This document shows positions 23,773 to 33,212 of a DNA stretch of 64,000 nt, piece by piece. Positions within the stretch are counted from its first letter, which is position 1. Each line of letters begins with the position of its first letter. Source of the stretch: Blastopirellula marina DSM 3645 (GTDB taxonomy: Bacteria > Planctomycetota > Planctomycetia > Pirellulales > Pirellulaceae); the NCBI RefSeq assembly GCF_000153105.1, contig NZ_CH672377.1:1942612-2006611 (forward strand). The letters run 5' to 3'. The notes beneath the pieces are model-generated. The model worked only from the letters and a program-made list of their open reading frames with translations, made no database searches and was not told the origin of the DNA. A program made the translations under genes and the position numbers.

Positions 23773-23812
23773 AGGATCCGCTGAGCGTAGAGACCGCACG
23801 CATAGCGGACCC
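23773..23812. repeat. REP-like imperfect hairpin
   Basis: GGATCCGCTGAGCG (23773-23786) is an imperfect inverted copy (11 of 14) of CGCATAGCGGACCC (23799-23812). The second arm recurs exactly at 44253-44266, next to another convergent gene end, which suggests a dispersed intergenic repeat. Confidence 0.5.
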
Positions 23813-23825
23813 AGCGGCTTTTCCG

Positions 23826-24911
23826 CTAAGCCTCGGCCGGGCTTCTTAGCGCCCGATAGGTGGTCACCAACAACGTGATCACCGTCAGCGGGACCACAAA
23901 GCCAAGCATCATCACCCCGTACGGATAGACCAGCGGCGACTTAACCGCGTCCAGAATCAAATAGCCGGTGTAGGCGCAGTAGTAAAAGACGAACAACAAC
24001 CCTTCCCATCGTGCGATCGAGTAGCCGGTAAAGAAGATCGGCAAACAGGCGACCGCCACCGCGATCATCACCGGAATATCAAACCGCAGCGCCTCGTCCG
24101 AAACGGGAATGCCGCTCGGCGGCACGAGCGCCGATAACCCCAATACGCAGCAGATGTTAAATATATTGCTCCCCACAATGTTGCCGACGGCGATATCGCG
24201 TTCACCTCGAATGCTGGCCATCACCGACGCCGCCGCTTCGGGCAATGACGTGCCGACCGCGACGATCGTCAGCCCGATCAACAGCTGACTCATCCCAAAG
24301 TAGGTCGCGATCTTGCTCGCTCCGTCGACCAGCGCTTGAGCGCTAAAAGTCAGCGCAACTAAACCGGCGACGATCAGCGCCAACTGCACTAGCAGCGTGC
24401 CGACGCTCACCTTCTCTTTGGTTCCATACTCGCCGGCGAACTGATCTTTGACGGCCTGTTGCTCTTTGCGGCTTTGAAAGACGAGCCAAACCAGGTAGAC
24501 GATCAAAATGCCAAACAAGATGCCGCCATCCAGTTGGCTGATTTCTCCATCTAAACCGAGCGCCAGCACCAAAAACGAAATCGCCACCATCAGCGGCACG
24601 TCCAACCGCACCAATTGGCTCGAAACGACCAACGGCGCAACCAGCGCCGACATTCCCAATACCGCAAGCACGTTGAAGATATTACTGCCGACCACATTGC
24701 CGACGCCGATGTCGGTATTCCCTTGCAAGCTGGCGCTTAGCGAAACCGCTAACTCCGGCGCGCTGGTCCCAAACGCGACGACCGTCAAACCAACGACCAG
24801 CGGAGAAATCCCGACGAGCGCCGCTAGTTTGGACGCTCCGCGCACCAGCAACTCACCCCCAACAACGAGCCCGACTAGCCCGATAATCATCCATACAATA
24901 GGCCAAAACAT
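23826..24911 (-). CDS. CaCA-family calcium/sodium antiporter
   Basis: Inner-membrane cation exchanger of 361 residues, related to E. coli YrbG. The ATG at 24911 starts directly at the first transmembrane helix; the in-frame TTG at 24950 is unlikely. Two homologous halves each carry an alpha-repeat: G-T-S-A-P-E-L-A-V-S in the first and G-T-S-L-P-E-A-A-A-S in the second, with G-N-V-V-G-S-N-I-F-N and G-N-I-V-G-S-N-I-F-N following. The acidic and Asn residues in these repeats bind the cation. About ten membrane helices are visible. It probably exports Ca2+ in exchange for Na+ or H+, relevant to a marine or brackish lifestyle. Confidence 0.92.
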   Translation of the reverse strand: MFWPIVWMIIGLVGLVVGGELLVRGASKLAALVGISPLVVGLTVVAFGTSAPELAVSLSASLQGNTDIGVGNVVGSNIFNVLAVLGMSALVAPLVVSSQLVRLDVPLMVAISFLVLALGLDGEISQLDGGILFGILIVYLVWLVFQSRKEQQAVKDQFAGEYGTKEKVSVGTLLVQLALIVAGLVALTFSAQALVDGASKIATYFGMSQLLIGLTIVAVGTSLPEAAASVMASIRGERDIAVGNIVGSNIFNICCVLGLSALVPPSGIPVSDEALRFDIPVMIAVAVACLPIFFTGYSIARWEGLLFVFYYCAYTGYLILDAVKSPLVYPYGVMMLGFVVPLTVITLLVTTYRALRSPAEA

Positions 24912-25208
24912 GGCGCGGCGGCTTTCCAGCAAAAGGAAGAATTCAACCAAGGCTCAAGTGTGGCGACCCCCGAGAAATTCAGCAAGCCGCCTAATAGTTC
25001 CATTCGCTGCGACGAATCGTTTCTTAGACCGCAAGAGAAGGGGGGAAGCTCATCAAAACGAGGAGAAACCGCGGCACGAGGTCGAAACCGATGGCGACCG
25101 TTCGCTGAATCCCGCTTCAAACCCTCCCTTGCAGAGCGAGTTAGAGCTCTGTCCCGCGCGTATCGCCAAGCGACCGAACCAAAGGCGCAGGAATCACCGC
25201 CGCCGGAA

Positions 25209-28200
25209 TCACCCACTCTTACCGCTGCGGTAGTGCGAATCGGATCGTTTGTTCGGGTCGCTGTGCCCGTTTTCGTTTTGTCCACTTTCGCCGCGATGCA
25301 TCGCGACCGGGATGACGCTCGGCGAGTCGAGATCGTCGTCTCCGTCATGCGGCGCGTCTTCAGAGTTTCCCGAGGGATCTTGTCCCAGATGGGTCTTCTT
25401 GTCAGGGCGGAACATCGCGCCTAGCGGTCCTGCTAACAGGGCCGGCAAAAAGACAAGGTCGCCGACCAGGGCCGCCGCCAAGAGCGAGACCATGAGGTAA
25501 CCAAAGCGTTGTGTCGGCGTGAACGAACTGACGGCGAAGACCGCCAATCCCAGCCCGCCGATGATGGTGGTCTGCATCATCGCGACGGCGCAACGTCGAT
25601 AAGCTTCGCGAATCGCATCGCTACGGCTCAGCCCCTTATCCAGCCCCCAGCGGAACCAAGTGAGGAAGTGGATCGTATCGTCGACCGCGACGCCCATCGC
25701 AACGCTGGCGGTCATCATCGTGCCGATGTCGACTTCGATTCCGGCAAGCCCCATGAAGCCGAAGATCAACACCACGGGGAAGACGTTCGGCAACATCGAC
25801 ACAATACCGGCTCGGATGCTCTTCAGCACGAACGACATGACGATCGCGATCAACGCAAAGGCCCACAGCGTGCTCTCGACCAGGCTCGACAACAGGGTGC
25901 GAGCCGCTTTGTAGACGACCGGGACGACGCCGGTATAGATAACCGTCAACTCGGGCAAGTCGGGATCGGTTACCGACAACTGCGGCGAGCTGGGACTGTA
26001 TTGATAATCGGTCGCGTCGATGATCGTCTTGCCGGCCGTTTTGATCTTGGCCAGATCGTATTTGTTGGAGTCGGCGACGACGACGAAATACTGATCGCGC
26101 TTCATCAAAGCGTCCAGTCGCGCCTGAGAGTTGCCGTCGGGATGTTCGGCGTCGCCGATCGGGTCGAAATAGTTGACGTTTAAACGCGCATTGACCAACA
26201 GATCGCGGAGGGTCGTCGCGAAGATCTTCTGCGGATCAAGCTTGTACTCGACCTCTTCCCCGGCCGCTTTGGCGGCGGCCTGTTGGTCGTAGACCATAAA
26301 GTTAGGGCCCAGGATAGTGACTCTTTCGGTCACAAATCCTTGGTTGTCGTTCGCCTTGTCGATCGTACGTAAAATCTCGTCCCGCTTGCGATAGGCGGCG
26401 ATGACCGGTTCGGCGATCTCTTTCAGGTCGGTGACAAATCGCCCGTACTCAATGTTTTGCAGTGCGCCTAAGCGAAGACTGACTCGCCACAGTTCGGCGC
26501 CTGACGCGTCTTCTTGACGCAGATAGTCGGTTTTGAGGAACTCGTCGCGGTGTTCTTCCAGGCGACGATTGTAGGCGCCGCGAACGGCGAAATCGCGAGT
26601 TGAGCCGCCCGACTCCGGCAATACCGGAGCGAACGTGGCGACGCTCATGCCGTTGCCGACAAGATCCCGTCCTTGCGGCCCAAGAACGTCTTCCACCGCG
26701 TTCTGCACGCGCTGGGCCATCTCCATTCGTTCGAGAAACGTATATTGGAACTTTTCTTGCTCAGCCGCTTCCGGATCGCGCGGCTCGTCCGTCCCAATCG
26801 ATCCCATCAGCTGGGGCTCGACGCGAATGACCAGTTCCATCGGCACGAGCTTGCCAATTTTTTGTTCGAGCCATCCGTAGTCTTTAATAATCTCGGAGTT
26901 GGCGTCAAACATCTTGAGCAACTGCACAGACGTTTTGATGTACGTCAATCCGAAGCCGAAGATGATGAAAGCGACAAAGCACATGGTCGCGACGACGGTG
27001 CTGCGTTGGATGATGAAGTCAGCGACACGAAGCGCGAAGTTTTCCATCCAGACCGACGCCGGCGACTTCGCTTGCAGGCTCCCATCTTTCGATTTTTTGG
27101 CTTTGGGAGGCCATTGCTGCAGCGCCGCCGGCAAGTAGGTGAAGAGCAGCGCCAGCGTCGCCAAGACGCCCATGGCTGAGAAGATGCCGAACTTTTTGAT
27201 CGGAGCGATATTGCTGGTCGCCAGCGAACCAAGTCCGACCGCAGTGGTCAGCGCGGCGATCAAGCAGGGATACCAACCGTGAGAGACGGCCAACTCGGGA
27301 GCGCCGTCGATTCCATCTTCTTCGACGGCGTCTTTGTAGTAGTTGATGATATGGATCGCGCCGGCGAGTCCCAGTACGTAAACGACGGCCGGCATCGACA
27401 TCAACACGGCGTCAGGCCAGCTGCCGCACCAATAGACGAGCGACATGCTGGTAATCGCGGCGACGCCGCCGACGAAGAAGACCATGATCGTCAGCTTGAC
27501 GCTGCGCAAGCAAAGGTACGACAAGCCAACCCCAACGGCCACGGCGAATAGCACCAGGCGCGCCAGAGTAATCTCACCCTCTTCGTCGATCGCGACGTTG
27601 TCGACCGGAGGGCCGCCGAGATGAAGCTCATCCTGTGGAATTCCGGCTTCAATGCAGAGTTGACGCATTCGTCCCAACGGACGTCCCATAAAGCCGCGAC
27701 CGAGCGTGCGGCGCAAGTCGACTTTGCCTGCTTCGCTGAGCGTTGCGATCAAGCAGGTCTGCTGGCCGTCAGGACCAAACAGCACGCCTTGCAGACGCTC
27801 GTGCGCGATGCGGTTGGCTTCGTCCAGATCGGCCGCGTCGGCTGCTTCTGGATCGCGTAATAGCGATCCGCCGGGCTCGGCAAGTTGCGCCAGCACCTGC
27901 GGACCGGTCACGACCGATTTGAAGAGGTGAGCCTGAAGCGTCGCGGGGCGCTTGTAATATTCGGTATCAACAGTTGCGGCATATTCGCCGGAGAGTTCGT
28001 TCGTGCCGGTAAAGAGACGCTCCATGGTGCGATAGGCGGCGCCAAGCATGGTGCTGCCGCCGTTCCAGCTTTGTATTTCACCATTGGGCAGAATGTAGTA
28101 CCACTTTTCGCCGGTCCCCTTGAGCCACTTCTCCTCTTGGCCTCCCCAGTTCTCATAAAGATTACCGGTCAGGTAGAGACCATAGCGATCCCCGGCGAAA

Positions 28201-28541
28201 TCATCGCCGTGACCGGCGACGTCGGCGCCAAATTTCTTCTCACCGTCCGTCGGCGCCGAAGGGACCAATTTCTTGGCCAACAACTGCAAGCGTTGATCGT
28301 CGGGGGTGCAACCATCCCAGCTGACGAGGACGAATTGTTCGCCCAAGAAGTGCTCGCGAAACCAGTTCAGATCTTTGGTTTCGGTGAAGTCGCTCGGCAG
28401 CCAATCTTTGACGTCATTCTTCATCCGTTCCAGCGACAACCGCGCACCGCGGAGCGAGAACGGCACCAAGAAAAAGACCGCCATCAAAATGAGCAGAGAG
28501 TAACGTTGGAAAAACGTAGGACGGCGTTCTTGCATGGACAT
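25209..28541 (-). CDS. RND/MMPL-family exporter with sterol-sensing-like domains
   Basis: Inner-membrane transporter of about 1110 residues. The ATG at 28541 is used; 28535 is also possible, and the upstream TTG is not needed. One N-terminal helix (~12-32) is followed by a long periplasmic loop, a five-to-six-helix MMPL block (~327-480), another helix (~515-540), a second periplasmic loop and a second block (~885-1060) that includes the G-V-A-V-D-D-T-I-H-F-L motif. The duplicated layout is that of RND permeases of the MMPL/hopanoid-exporter type, driven by proton flow. Asp and Glu residues in the TM blocks would carry protons. The cargo is unknown. No fusion protein or outer-membrane partner lies next to it. 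The C-terminal tail is acidic and hydrophilic. Confidence 0.87.
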   Translation of the reverse strand: MSMQERRPTFFQRYSLLILMAVFFLVPFSLRGARLSLERMKNDVKDWLPSDFTETKDLNWFREHFLGEQFVLVSWDGCTPDDQRLQLLAKKLVPSAPTDGEKKFGADVAGHGDDFAGDRYGLYLTGNLYENWGGQEEKWLKGTGEKWYYILPNGEIQSWNGGSTMLGAAYRTMERLFTGTNELSGEYAATVDTEYYKRPATLQAHLFKSVVTGPQVLAQLAEPGGSLLRDPEAADAADLDEANRIAHERLQGVLFGPDGQQTCLIATLSEAGKVDLRRTLGRGFMGRPLGRMRQLCIEAGIPQDELHLGGPPVDNVAIDEEGEITLARLVLFAVAVGVGLSYLCLRSVKLTIMVFFVGGVAAITSMSLVYWCGSWPDAVLMSMPAVVYVLGLAGAIHIINYYKDAVEEDGIDGAPELAVSHGWYPCLIAALTTAVGLGSLATSNIAPIKKFGIFSAMGVLATLALLFTYLPAALQQWPPKAKKSKDGSLQAKSPASVWMENFALRVADFIIQRSTVVATMCFVAFIIFGFGLTYIKTSVQLLKMFDANSEIIKDYGWLEQKIGKLVPMELVIRVEPQLMGSIGTDEPRDPEAAEQEKFQYTFLERMEMAQRVQNAVEDVLGPQGRDLVGNGMSVATFAPVLPESGGSTRDFAVRGAYNRRLEEHRDEFLKTDYLRQEDASGAELWRVSLRLGALQNIEYGRFVTDLKEIAEPVIAAYRKRDEILRTIDKANDNQGFVTERVTILGPNFMVYDQQAAAKAAGEEVEYKLDPQKIFATTLRDLLVNARLNVNYFDPIGDAEHPDGNSQARLDALMKRDQYFVVVADSNKYDLAKIKTAGKTIIDATDYQYSPSSPQLSVTDPDLPELTVIYTGVVPVVYKAARTLLSSLVESTLWAFALIAIVMSFVLKSIRAGIVSMLPNVFPVVLIFGFMGLAGIEVDIGTMMTASVAMGVAVDDTIHFLTWFRWGLDKGLSRSDAIREAYRRCAVAMMQTTIIGGLGLAVFAVSSFTPTQRFGYLMVSLLAAALVGDLVFLPALLAGPLGAMFRPDKKTHLGQDPSGNSEDAPHDGDDDLDSPSVIPVAMHRGESGQNENGHSDPNKRSDSHYRSGKSG

Positions 28542-28784
28542 CAGCGCCAAGTGGTTCGATGCGGCGGTGCGGGGCAGTTATGGTTCGCGACGATCGTAAC
28601 GATCAACGCACTAACAGCACATCTAACTAAAAAGATGCGCAAGTTCCCACCACTATCTAAGCTTCCAGACTAATGTTTCGAGGGAAGTGCGTAAATGCCA
28701 AGCGCTAGCGTCCAGATCGCTTCCTCGCTATTCGGAGGATGCTATGTTTTCCTATTCTTCCTAACCCCACCTCGGCCATTGTTG

Positions 28785-29579
28785 ATGCATCCTTCATTTT
28801 GGCAAATCGTCGCTTTGGCGATCGTTCAAGGAGTCGCCGAATTCTTGCCGATCAGCTCTTCCGGCCATGTCGTCATCTTGGCGACGCTGCTAGGCGCTAC
28901 GGCGGAGCAATTTGATGTGGTCGAATTGAACATTTTCCTCCACTTGGGGACGTTCGCATCCATCGTCGCTTACTATTGGCGAGAAATCTTGCGGCTCTTG
29001 ACCGAAGATCGGCGCGTGATTGGACTTTTGGTGCTGGGAACCCTTCCGGCAATCGCCGCAGCCCTGTTGCTGAAAGCGACCGGCTTCGATCATTTGCTGC
29101 AAAGTCCGCTGGTCGCGGCGGTTTGCTTGCTAGCAACCGGGATGCTGCTGCTGTGGACAAGTCGACAAACCGGGGGCGACGCGGATTACCGTAAACTCCC
29201 CCCATTGCGGGCATTGGGGATCGGCATCGCCCAAGCGGTCGCGATCTTGCCCGGAATCTCGCGCAGCGGCACGACGATCGCCGCCGGTTTGAAAACGGAA
29301 CTGAAGCCGCAGCAAGCGGCGACGTTTTCGTTTTTGCTGGCGTTGCCGGCGATCTTGGGAGCATCAATTTGGGAGATCATCCAGCGCGTGCGCGAGACCG
29401 ATGCTGGTCCGCAGCTATCGATTTCATGGCTACTCGGAGGCGCCCTGATCGCCGCGGTGGTCGGTTACGCTTCGATCGGCGTGTTGATCCGCGTCCTCGA
29501 GAAGAAGCGGCTGCACTATTTCGCGTGGTGGTGCTTCTTGGCTGGCGGCGGCATGCTGACCTATCTGGCGACGCGTTAG
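28785..29579 (+). CDS. uppP: Undecaprenyl-diphosphatase
   Basis: Integral membrane phosphatase of 264 residues that recycles undecaprenyl pyrophosphate to the monophosphate lipid carrier for cell-wall and polysaccharide export. The family motifs are Q-G-V-A-E-F-L-P-I-S-S-S-G-H near the N terminus and P-G-I-S-R-S-G-T-T (~154-162), with eight or so membrane helices. The start at 28785 matches the usual length. An ATG at 28695 with a better ribosome site (GAGGGAAG) would add 30 hydrophobic residues and remains possible. Its presence fits the finding that planctomycetes have peptidoglycan. Confidence 0.93.
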   Translation: MHPSFWQIVALAIVQGVAEFLPISSSGHVVILATLLGATAEQFDVVELNIFLHLGTFASIVAYYWREILRLLTEDRRVIGLLVLGTLPAIAAALLLKATGFDHLLQSPLVAAVCLLATGMLLLWTSRQTGGDADYRKLPPLRALGIGIAQAVAILPGISRSGTTIAAGLKTELKPQQAATFSFLLALPAILGASIWEIIQRVRETDAGPQLSISWLLGGALIAAVVGYASIGVLIRVLEKKRLHYFAWWCFLAGGGMLTYLATR

Positions 29580-30201
29580 AGCGAGCGCTCCTTCGCGATC
29601 GCGTCAGCGCCATGTCTTCGCGGGGGCGATTATTGTCTCCGCGCTGGAGATCGGACATGCACTTTCGCTTCGCCTCCACTCGGTATGACAATCAACGGCG
29701 ACGACTTCGCCTGGCTCCTAGCCATACCAGGGATCTGCTGCTGCACTTAGCGATGTTGCTGACAGCGCAAAAAAAAGGCCCCCGGAAAGTCTCGGTATCC
29801 CAGGGGGGCTTAGGATCCGTTGCTCTTCCGGGAGCGATTGGATGCTACTTGGCCGGCGTCATCCTTGACGCGGCCGAGTCGCGGGTCTTTAGCTCACAAG
29901 GTTCACGCGTCGAGCAGATTTCAAATTTCACCATCCGCATCCGTGCCGACAGTTGGATTCGCGATCCGCAGAAAACTACAAGTAGAATTCCGGTGCTGGA
30001 CTCTATCTTTTCAAGCGTGGCGAGTCGCTGCCAAAGTTGTTCCAAAGAACATTTCCTGGCGGTGACTCGCGTCGTGAGGCGGCAAGATATGCCATCACAG
30101 AAATCGGGTCAAGTGCGATTTCCGCTCAAGAAAAAAAGAAGTCGCACCGGCTTGCCGCGACGCTCGCTAGCGTCATCTTTAGGAGCAAGCCGTGAACTTG
30201 C
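29580..30201. other. Convergent intergenic region with structured sequence
   Basis: 622 bp between the convergent uppP and GGDEF genes. It contains an A-run followed by an imperfect C-rich/G-rich hairpin near 29769-29814 and a second hairpin cluster at 30131-30192 (separate entry). A minus-strand frame at 29845-30045 with TTG start and AGGAA upstream would encode 66 residues, but its composition and lack of family make it doubtful. Confidence 0.4.
30131..30192 (-). terminator. Likely terminator of the GGDEF gene
   Basis: An outer stem CGGCTTGC (30148-30155) with GCAAGCCG (30185-30192) encloses an inner perfect hairpin GACGCT/AGCGTC (30159-30174). On the minus strand it is followed by TTCTTTTTTT. 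It lies just past the stop at 30202. Confidence 0.6.
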
Positions 30202-31836
30202 CTAACGCGAGGTCGTTGTTGAGCCTGGTTCGCTACGGTCGGTCGGTCCCGACGAGGTGCGAATCAGAACAGGCGAGTCGATTTCCATTTCGCTGCCGCA
30301 CAATGCGACGCGGTTGCCTGCCGCTTCGATCGCTTTGCCCAGGGCCGCTTCGGCACGCAGGAAAATATGATCCAAACCGTCTCCTTGCAGCGCCTCGGTC
30401 ACGCCGCACGAGATCGAAAACTGGCGAACGTCGTCGTCTTTGCGAATCTTGAAACGCTCCACCGCTTTTCGCAGACGATCCGATACCGCCGCGGCGCGAT
30501 TGATGCTGGCCGACGGCAAGAGGATGCCGTAACGTCCGTCGGCGATGCGGCCGACGTGATCCATGTCTCGCATTGCGGCGATCAGCATTCGTTCGAGCGT
30601 TTCACTAAACGCTTTGACGATTCCCTTGGGGTTGTTAGCGACAAAGTCTTCGTATCGATCGACAGCCAACACGATCAAGGAAATCGGGAGCGAGTCTCGT
30701 TTGAATTGGTGCAATCGACGGTGAATGTCGCCGCGAAATTCTTCGCCGCCGGATACCGTGACTCGCTTTTCTTCGACGACGGGCGTTTCTTCGGCAGGTT
30801 CCTCGATTCGTTGCGACTCGCTCAACACCGGACGCGATTTCTCACCGTCGTTCCAATAGGCGCGATTGCGGCCGGCATTCTTGGCTGCGTACAAAGCCGA
30901 GTCAGCCCGTTTGATCAAGTTCGCTTCGTCGTCGTTGCGGTTCACTTCGGCTACGCCGCAGCTGGTGGTGACCTGCAGCAGCTGCCCTTCAAAGACGATT
31001 TCCATCGAAGCGACGGCGCGAACTACGCGAGCGGCGGCGATCTGCGAATCGAAAATATTTGAGCCCGGCAAAATGACGGCGAATTCTTCTCCGCCAAAGC
31101 GAATCGCGGCGCCGCCGATGGTCGAAGCGACGCGTTCCAGCGTGCGGGCGGCGCTCTTCAGAACTTCATCGCCCGCCATGTGGCCGTAGGTGTCATTGAA
31201 TTTTTTGAAATGGTCGATGTCGAGCATCATCAGCGAAGTAGGACGACGCGTCTTTTGGAACTCTTGCAGCCGGCGCGACATCTCGTGATCGAAGACGCGG
31301 CGGTTGGGAAGCGCGGTCAACGCGTCGGTCCGCGCTTCGACCGTTTGCGATTGGATAATTTGAGATTGTTGCAGCAGGCGCATTTCGGCTTGATTCAACC
31401 GATCGCCCAGCGACTTGTTGGCGTCGATCAGCTGCGAGATGGCGCCGGTCACCGAGTTGGCGTCGGTCGAGCGTGAAACGAGACCTTCGTTGATCCTGGC
31501 CATTCGATCGGTATGTTCACCGACGTCGCTGCGAACCGACTCGGTCAGTTCGTGGACTTGCTCCAGCAATCGCTCCAATTCCTTTTGCGTGATGTTGGCG
31601 GCGCGGTCTTCGTCCGCTTCCGGATTCCCGATTCGTTCGCCTTTGGCTGCAGCCGCACTCATGACCGCTGACGACGCCGGTTTTCTCTCGTGCAAATAAT
31701 TGACGAACTTTTCGATCGAGATAGCCAACAGCTTGATCGGCGAAAGCGAATGACTGCCAAACAGGAACCATCCGCAAGCTATGCCGATAGCTGTGCAGCC
31801 GATGCTCAATAGAATGTCGATAAAAAAGACGCTCAT
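30202..31836 (-). CDS. Membrane diguanylate cyclase with a second, degenerate GGDEF domain
   Basis: Protein of 544 residues. A transmembrane helix (~5-27) is followed by a helical, probably coiled-coil stretch (~75-165), a first GGDEF domain with intact G-G-E-E-F at 248-252 (preceded by D-I-D-H-F-K-K-F-N-D), and a second GGDEF-like domain whose signature is D-G-R-Y-G near 432. The first domain should make cyclic di-GMP from GTP. The second has lost the catalytic signature and may bind nucleotide or dimerise. I see no RxxD inhibitory site just upstream of G-G-E-E-F. It is divergent from a response regulator gene (32179), so the two may be co-regulated or act together. Confidence 0.9.
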   Translation of the reverse strand: MSVFFIDILLSIGCTAIGIACGWFLFGSHSLSPIKLLAISIEKFVNYLHERKPASSAVMSAAAAKGERIGNPEADEDRAANITQKELERLLEQVHELTESVRSDVGEHTDRMARINEGLVSRSTDANSVTGAISQLIDANKSLGDRLNQAEMRLLQQSQIIQSQTVEARTDALTALPNRRVFDHEMSRRLQEFQKTRRPTSLMMLDIDHFKKFNDTYGHMAGDEVLKSAARTLERVASTIGGAAIRFGGEEFAVILPGSNIFDSQIAAARVVRAVASMEIVFEGQLLQVTTSCGVAEVNRNDDEANLIKRADSALYAAKNAGRNRAYWNDGEKSRPVLSESQRIEEPAEETPVVEEKRVTVSGGEEFRGDIHRRLHQFKRDSLPISLIVLAVDRYEDFVANNPKGIVKAFSETLERMLIAAMRDMDHVGRIADGRYGILLPSASINRAAAVSDRLRKAVERFKIRKDDDVRQFSISCGVTEALQGDGLDHIFLRAEAALGKAIEAAGNRVALCGSEMEIDSPVLIRTSSGPTDRSEPGSTTTSR

Positions 31837-32178
31837 GCGATCTTCCGAGTACGGAACAGGGAGGGCGCCGACCGCGCCTCACGGAGACGCAATGGTGACA
31901 CCCTTTATTTAGTTCACGCCGGGCGACAGTCAATTTGCACCTACGGGGAAATCAATATGAACTGCTGCTGGGCAAGCGAATTACGGCGGTTGTTCAGCGC
32001 ATTTGGCGCATTCGGCACAACCGGAAACCGTCGTTCATTCGCGAACTGTTTGCGCTTCGCCGCAATTCGTACTCGGAAGTGACAAATACGACCTAACTTT
32101 TTCTAGTTGCGCGATTTAAGTAGGCTGACGGCGCGTGACGAAGATAGGCGTTTTTTGGAAGTTGCTGGGGGGCAAATC
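31837..32178. other. Divergent promoter region between GGDEF and response regulator genes
   Basis: 342 bp with no gene. It should carry both promoters and is locally AT-richer around 32080-32110, but no convincing promoter box stands out. Confidence 0.4.
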
Positions 32179-32880
32179 ATGAAATCAGACGAAGCAGAAA
32201 AAGGGCCTCGCGTACGTGGACCACGCGTCGTGTTGGTCGATGACGACGAGGCCATCATGCGTTGCGTAGGACGCGTGCTGGAACTGGACGAAGACATTGA
32301 AGTAGTTGGACAAACGGGACACGCCCAGGCAGGCGTCGCGCTCGTATGTGAGAAGCGCCCTGATGTCGTTCTGATGGACATCCACATGCCGGGCGCCGAT
32401 CCTTTTCTCGCTTGCCGCGAGATCCAAACGGCCCTCGACGGGGCTTGCCAGGTTCTCTACTACACTGGTTTTCCACGCGACCAGTATCTCGATCGATGCA
32501 TCGCCAGCGGAGCGGCCGGCATCGTTTCGAAACATACCGAATCAATCCGCAACGTCGCGTTGGCGATTCGACATGTCGCCGCCGGCAACACCTACTTCTC
32601 GCCGGAACTGGCCAATCGCTTGATCGAACTCGAGGCCGGGCACCCCATGTCGCGTATCGCCACGCTGACGCATCGCGAGATTTCGGTCTTACGCGAACTA
32701 GCGGCCGGCAAGACGCAATTGGAAATCGCCGCAGCGCTCGATCTGAGTGAACGGACAGTCAACAAAGAGGTTGGCGATCTGAAAGAAAAGCTCGCTCTTC
32801 GTTCGCTGAACGAGTTGCTGATCTTTTCCGTGAACGAGGGCTTGTCTCATCCAGAACTGATTCACAAGTACGGCGCCTAA
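32179..32880 (+). CDS. NarL/FixJ-family response regulator
   Basis: Transcription regulator of 233 residues. The ATG at 32179 follows a GGGGGG-rich ribosome site and suits the receiver start. The receiver domain has the acidic cluster V-D-D-D-E, phospho-acceptor D67 in V-V-L-M-D-I-H-M-P, the conserved Thr in Y-Y-T-G-F and Lys in I-V-S-K-H. The C-terminal LuxR-type helix-turn-helix (L-T-H-R-E-I-S-V-L to S-E-R-T-V-N-K-E-V) binds DNA. No histidine kinase is adjacent, so it is an orphan regulator here. Its divergence from the GGDEF gene is the only contextual hint of target or partner. Confidence 0.92.
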   Translation: MKSDEAEKGPRVRGPRVVLVDDDEAIMRCVGRVLELDEDIEVVGQTGHAQAGVALVCEKRPDVVLMDIHMPGADPFLACREIQTALDGACQVLYYTGFPRDQYLDRCIASGAAGIVSKHTESIRNVALAIRHVAAGNTYFSPELANRLIELEAGHPMSRIATLTHREISVLRELAAGKTQLEIAAALDLSERTVNKEVGDLKEKLALRSLNELLIFSVNEGLSHPELIHKYGA

Positions 32881-33055
32881 AAAGCGCACTTATGAACCCG
32901 TAGAAGCCGTTTTATTGGGTACTAGCCGACCATACGCTAAAAATCCGTGTTTATTTGCCCACAAAATACGGCATTTGTTGCGACAATAGTTGCGAACTGT
33001 CCTTTCATACCCTAAATCACTTACATCTCGGGTGTGCTGCCCCTTCATCCGAGCG
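32881..33055. other. Untranslated stretch before a strong terminator
   Basis: 175 bp between the response regulator stop and the terminator at 33056. No coding frame is convincing. It is either a long 3' untranslated region or could hold a small RNA ending at that terminator. Confidence 0.35.
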
Positions 33056-33096
33056 AAACCGCGTCGAACCTGCTGACGACGCGGTTTCTTTTTTTC
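33056..33096 (+). terminator. Plus-strand terminator
   Basis: An 11-bp perfect stem (AAACCGCGTCG at 33056-33066 with CGACGCGGTTT at 33077-33087) with a 10-nt loop continues into TTTCTTTTTTTC. It is the likely end of the response-regulator transcript. Confidence 0.85.
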
Positions 33097-33113
33097 TTGC
33101 GACCCACGGTGAC

Positions 33114-33147
33114 AAAAAAAGTCGCTTTGCGAACTTCGCAAAGCGAC
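33114..33147 (-). terminator. Minus-strand terminator of the glutathione peroxidase gene
   Basis: A 12-bp perfect stem (GTCGCTTTGCGA with TCGCAAAGCGAC) with a 3-nt loop is followed on the minus strand by seven T residues (A7 at 33114-33120). It lies 66 bp past the stop at 33213. Confidence 0.88.
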
Positions 33148-33212
33148 CGATGTTGGTGAACGGAAACGTCGCATCAATGCGCCGTCGCCGGTCGATCTAA
33201 TTGGCGAGAAGC

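Noticed and set aside
29845..30045. Minus-strand frame of 66 codons with TTG start
   Set aside because: An AGGAA precedes it, but no family, no ATG and unremarkable composition make it too weak to call as a gene.
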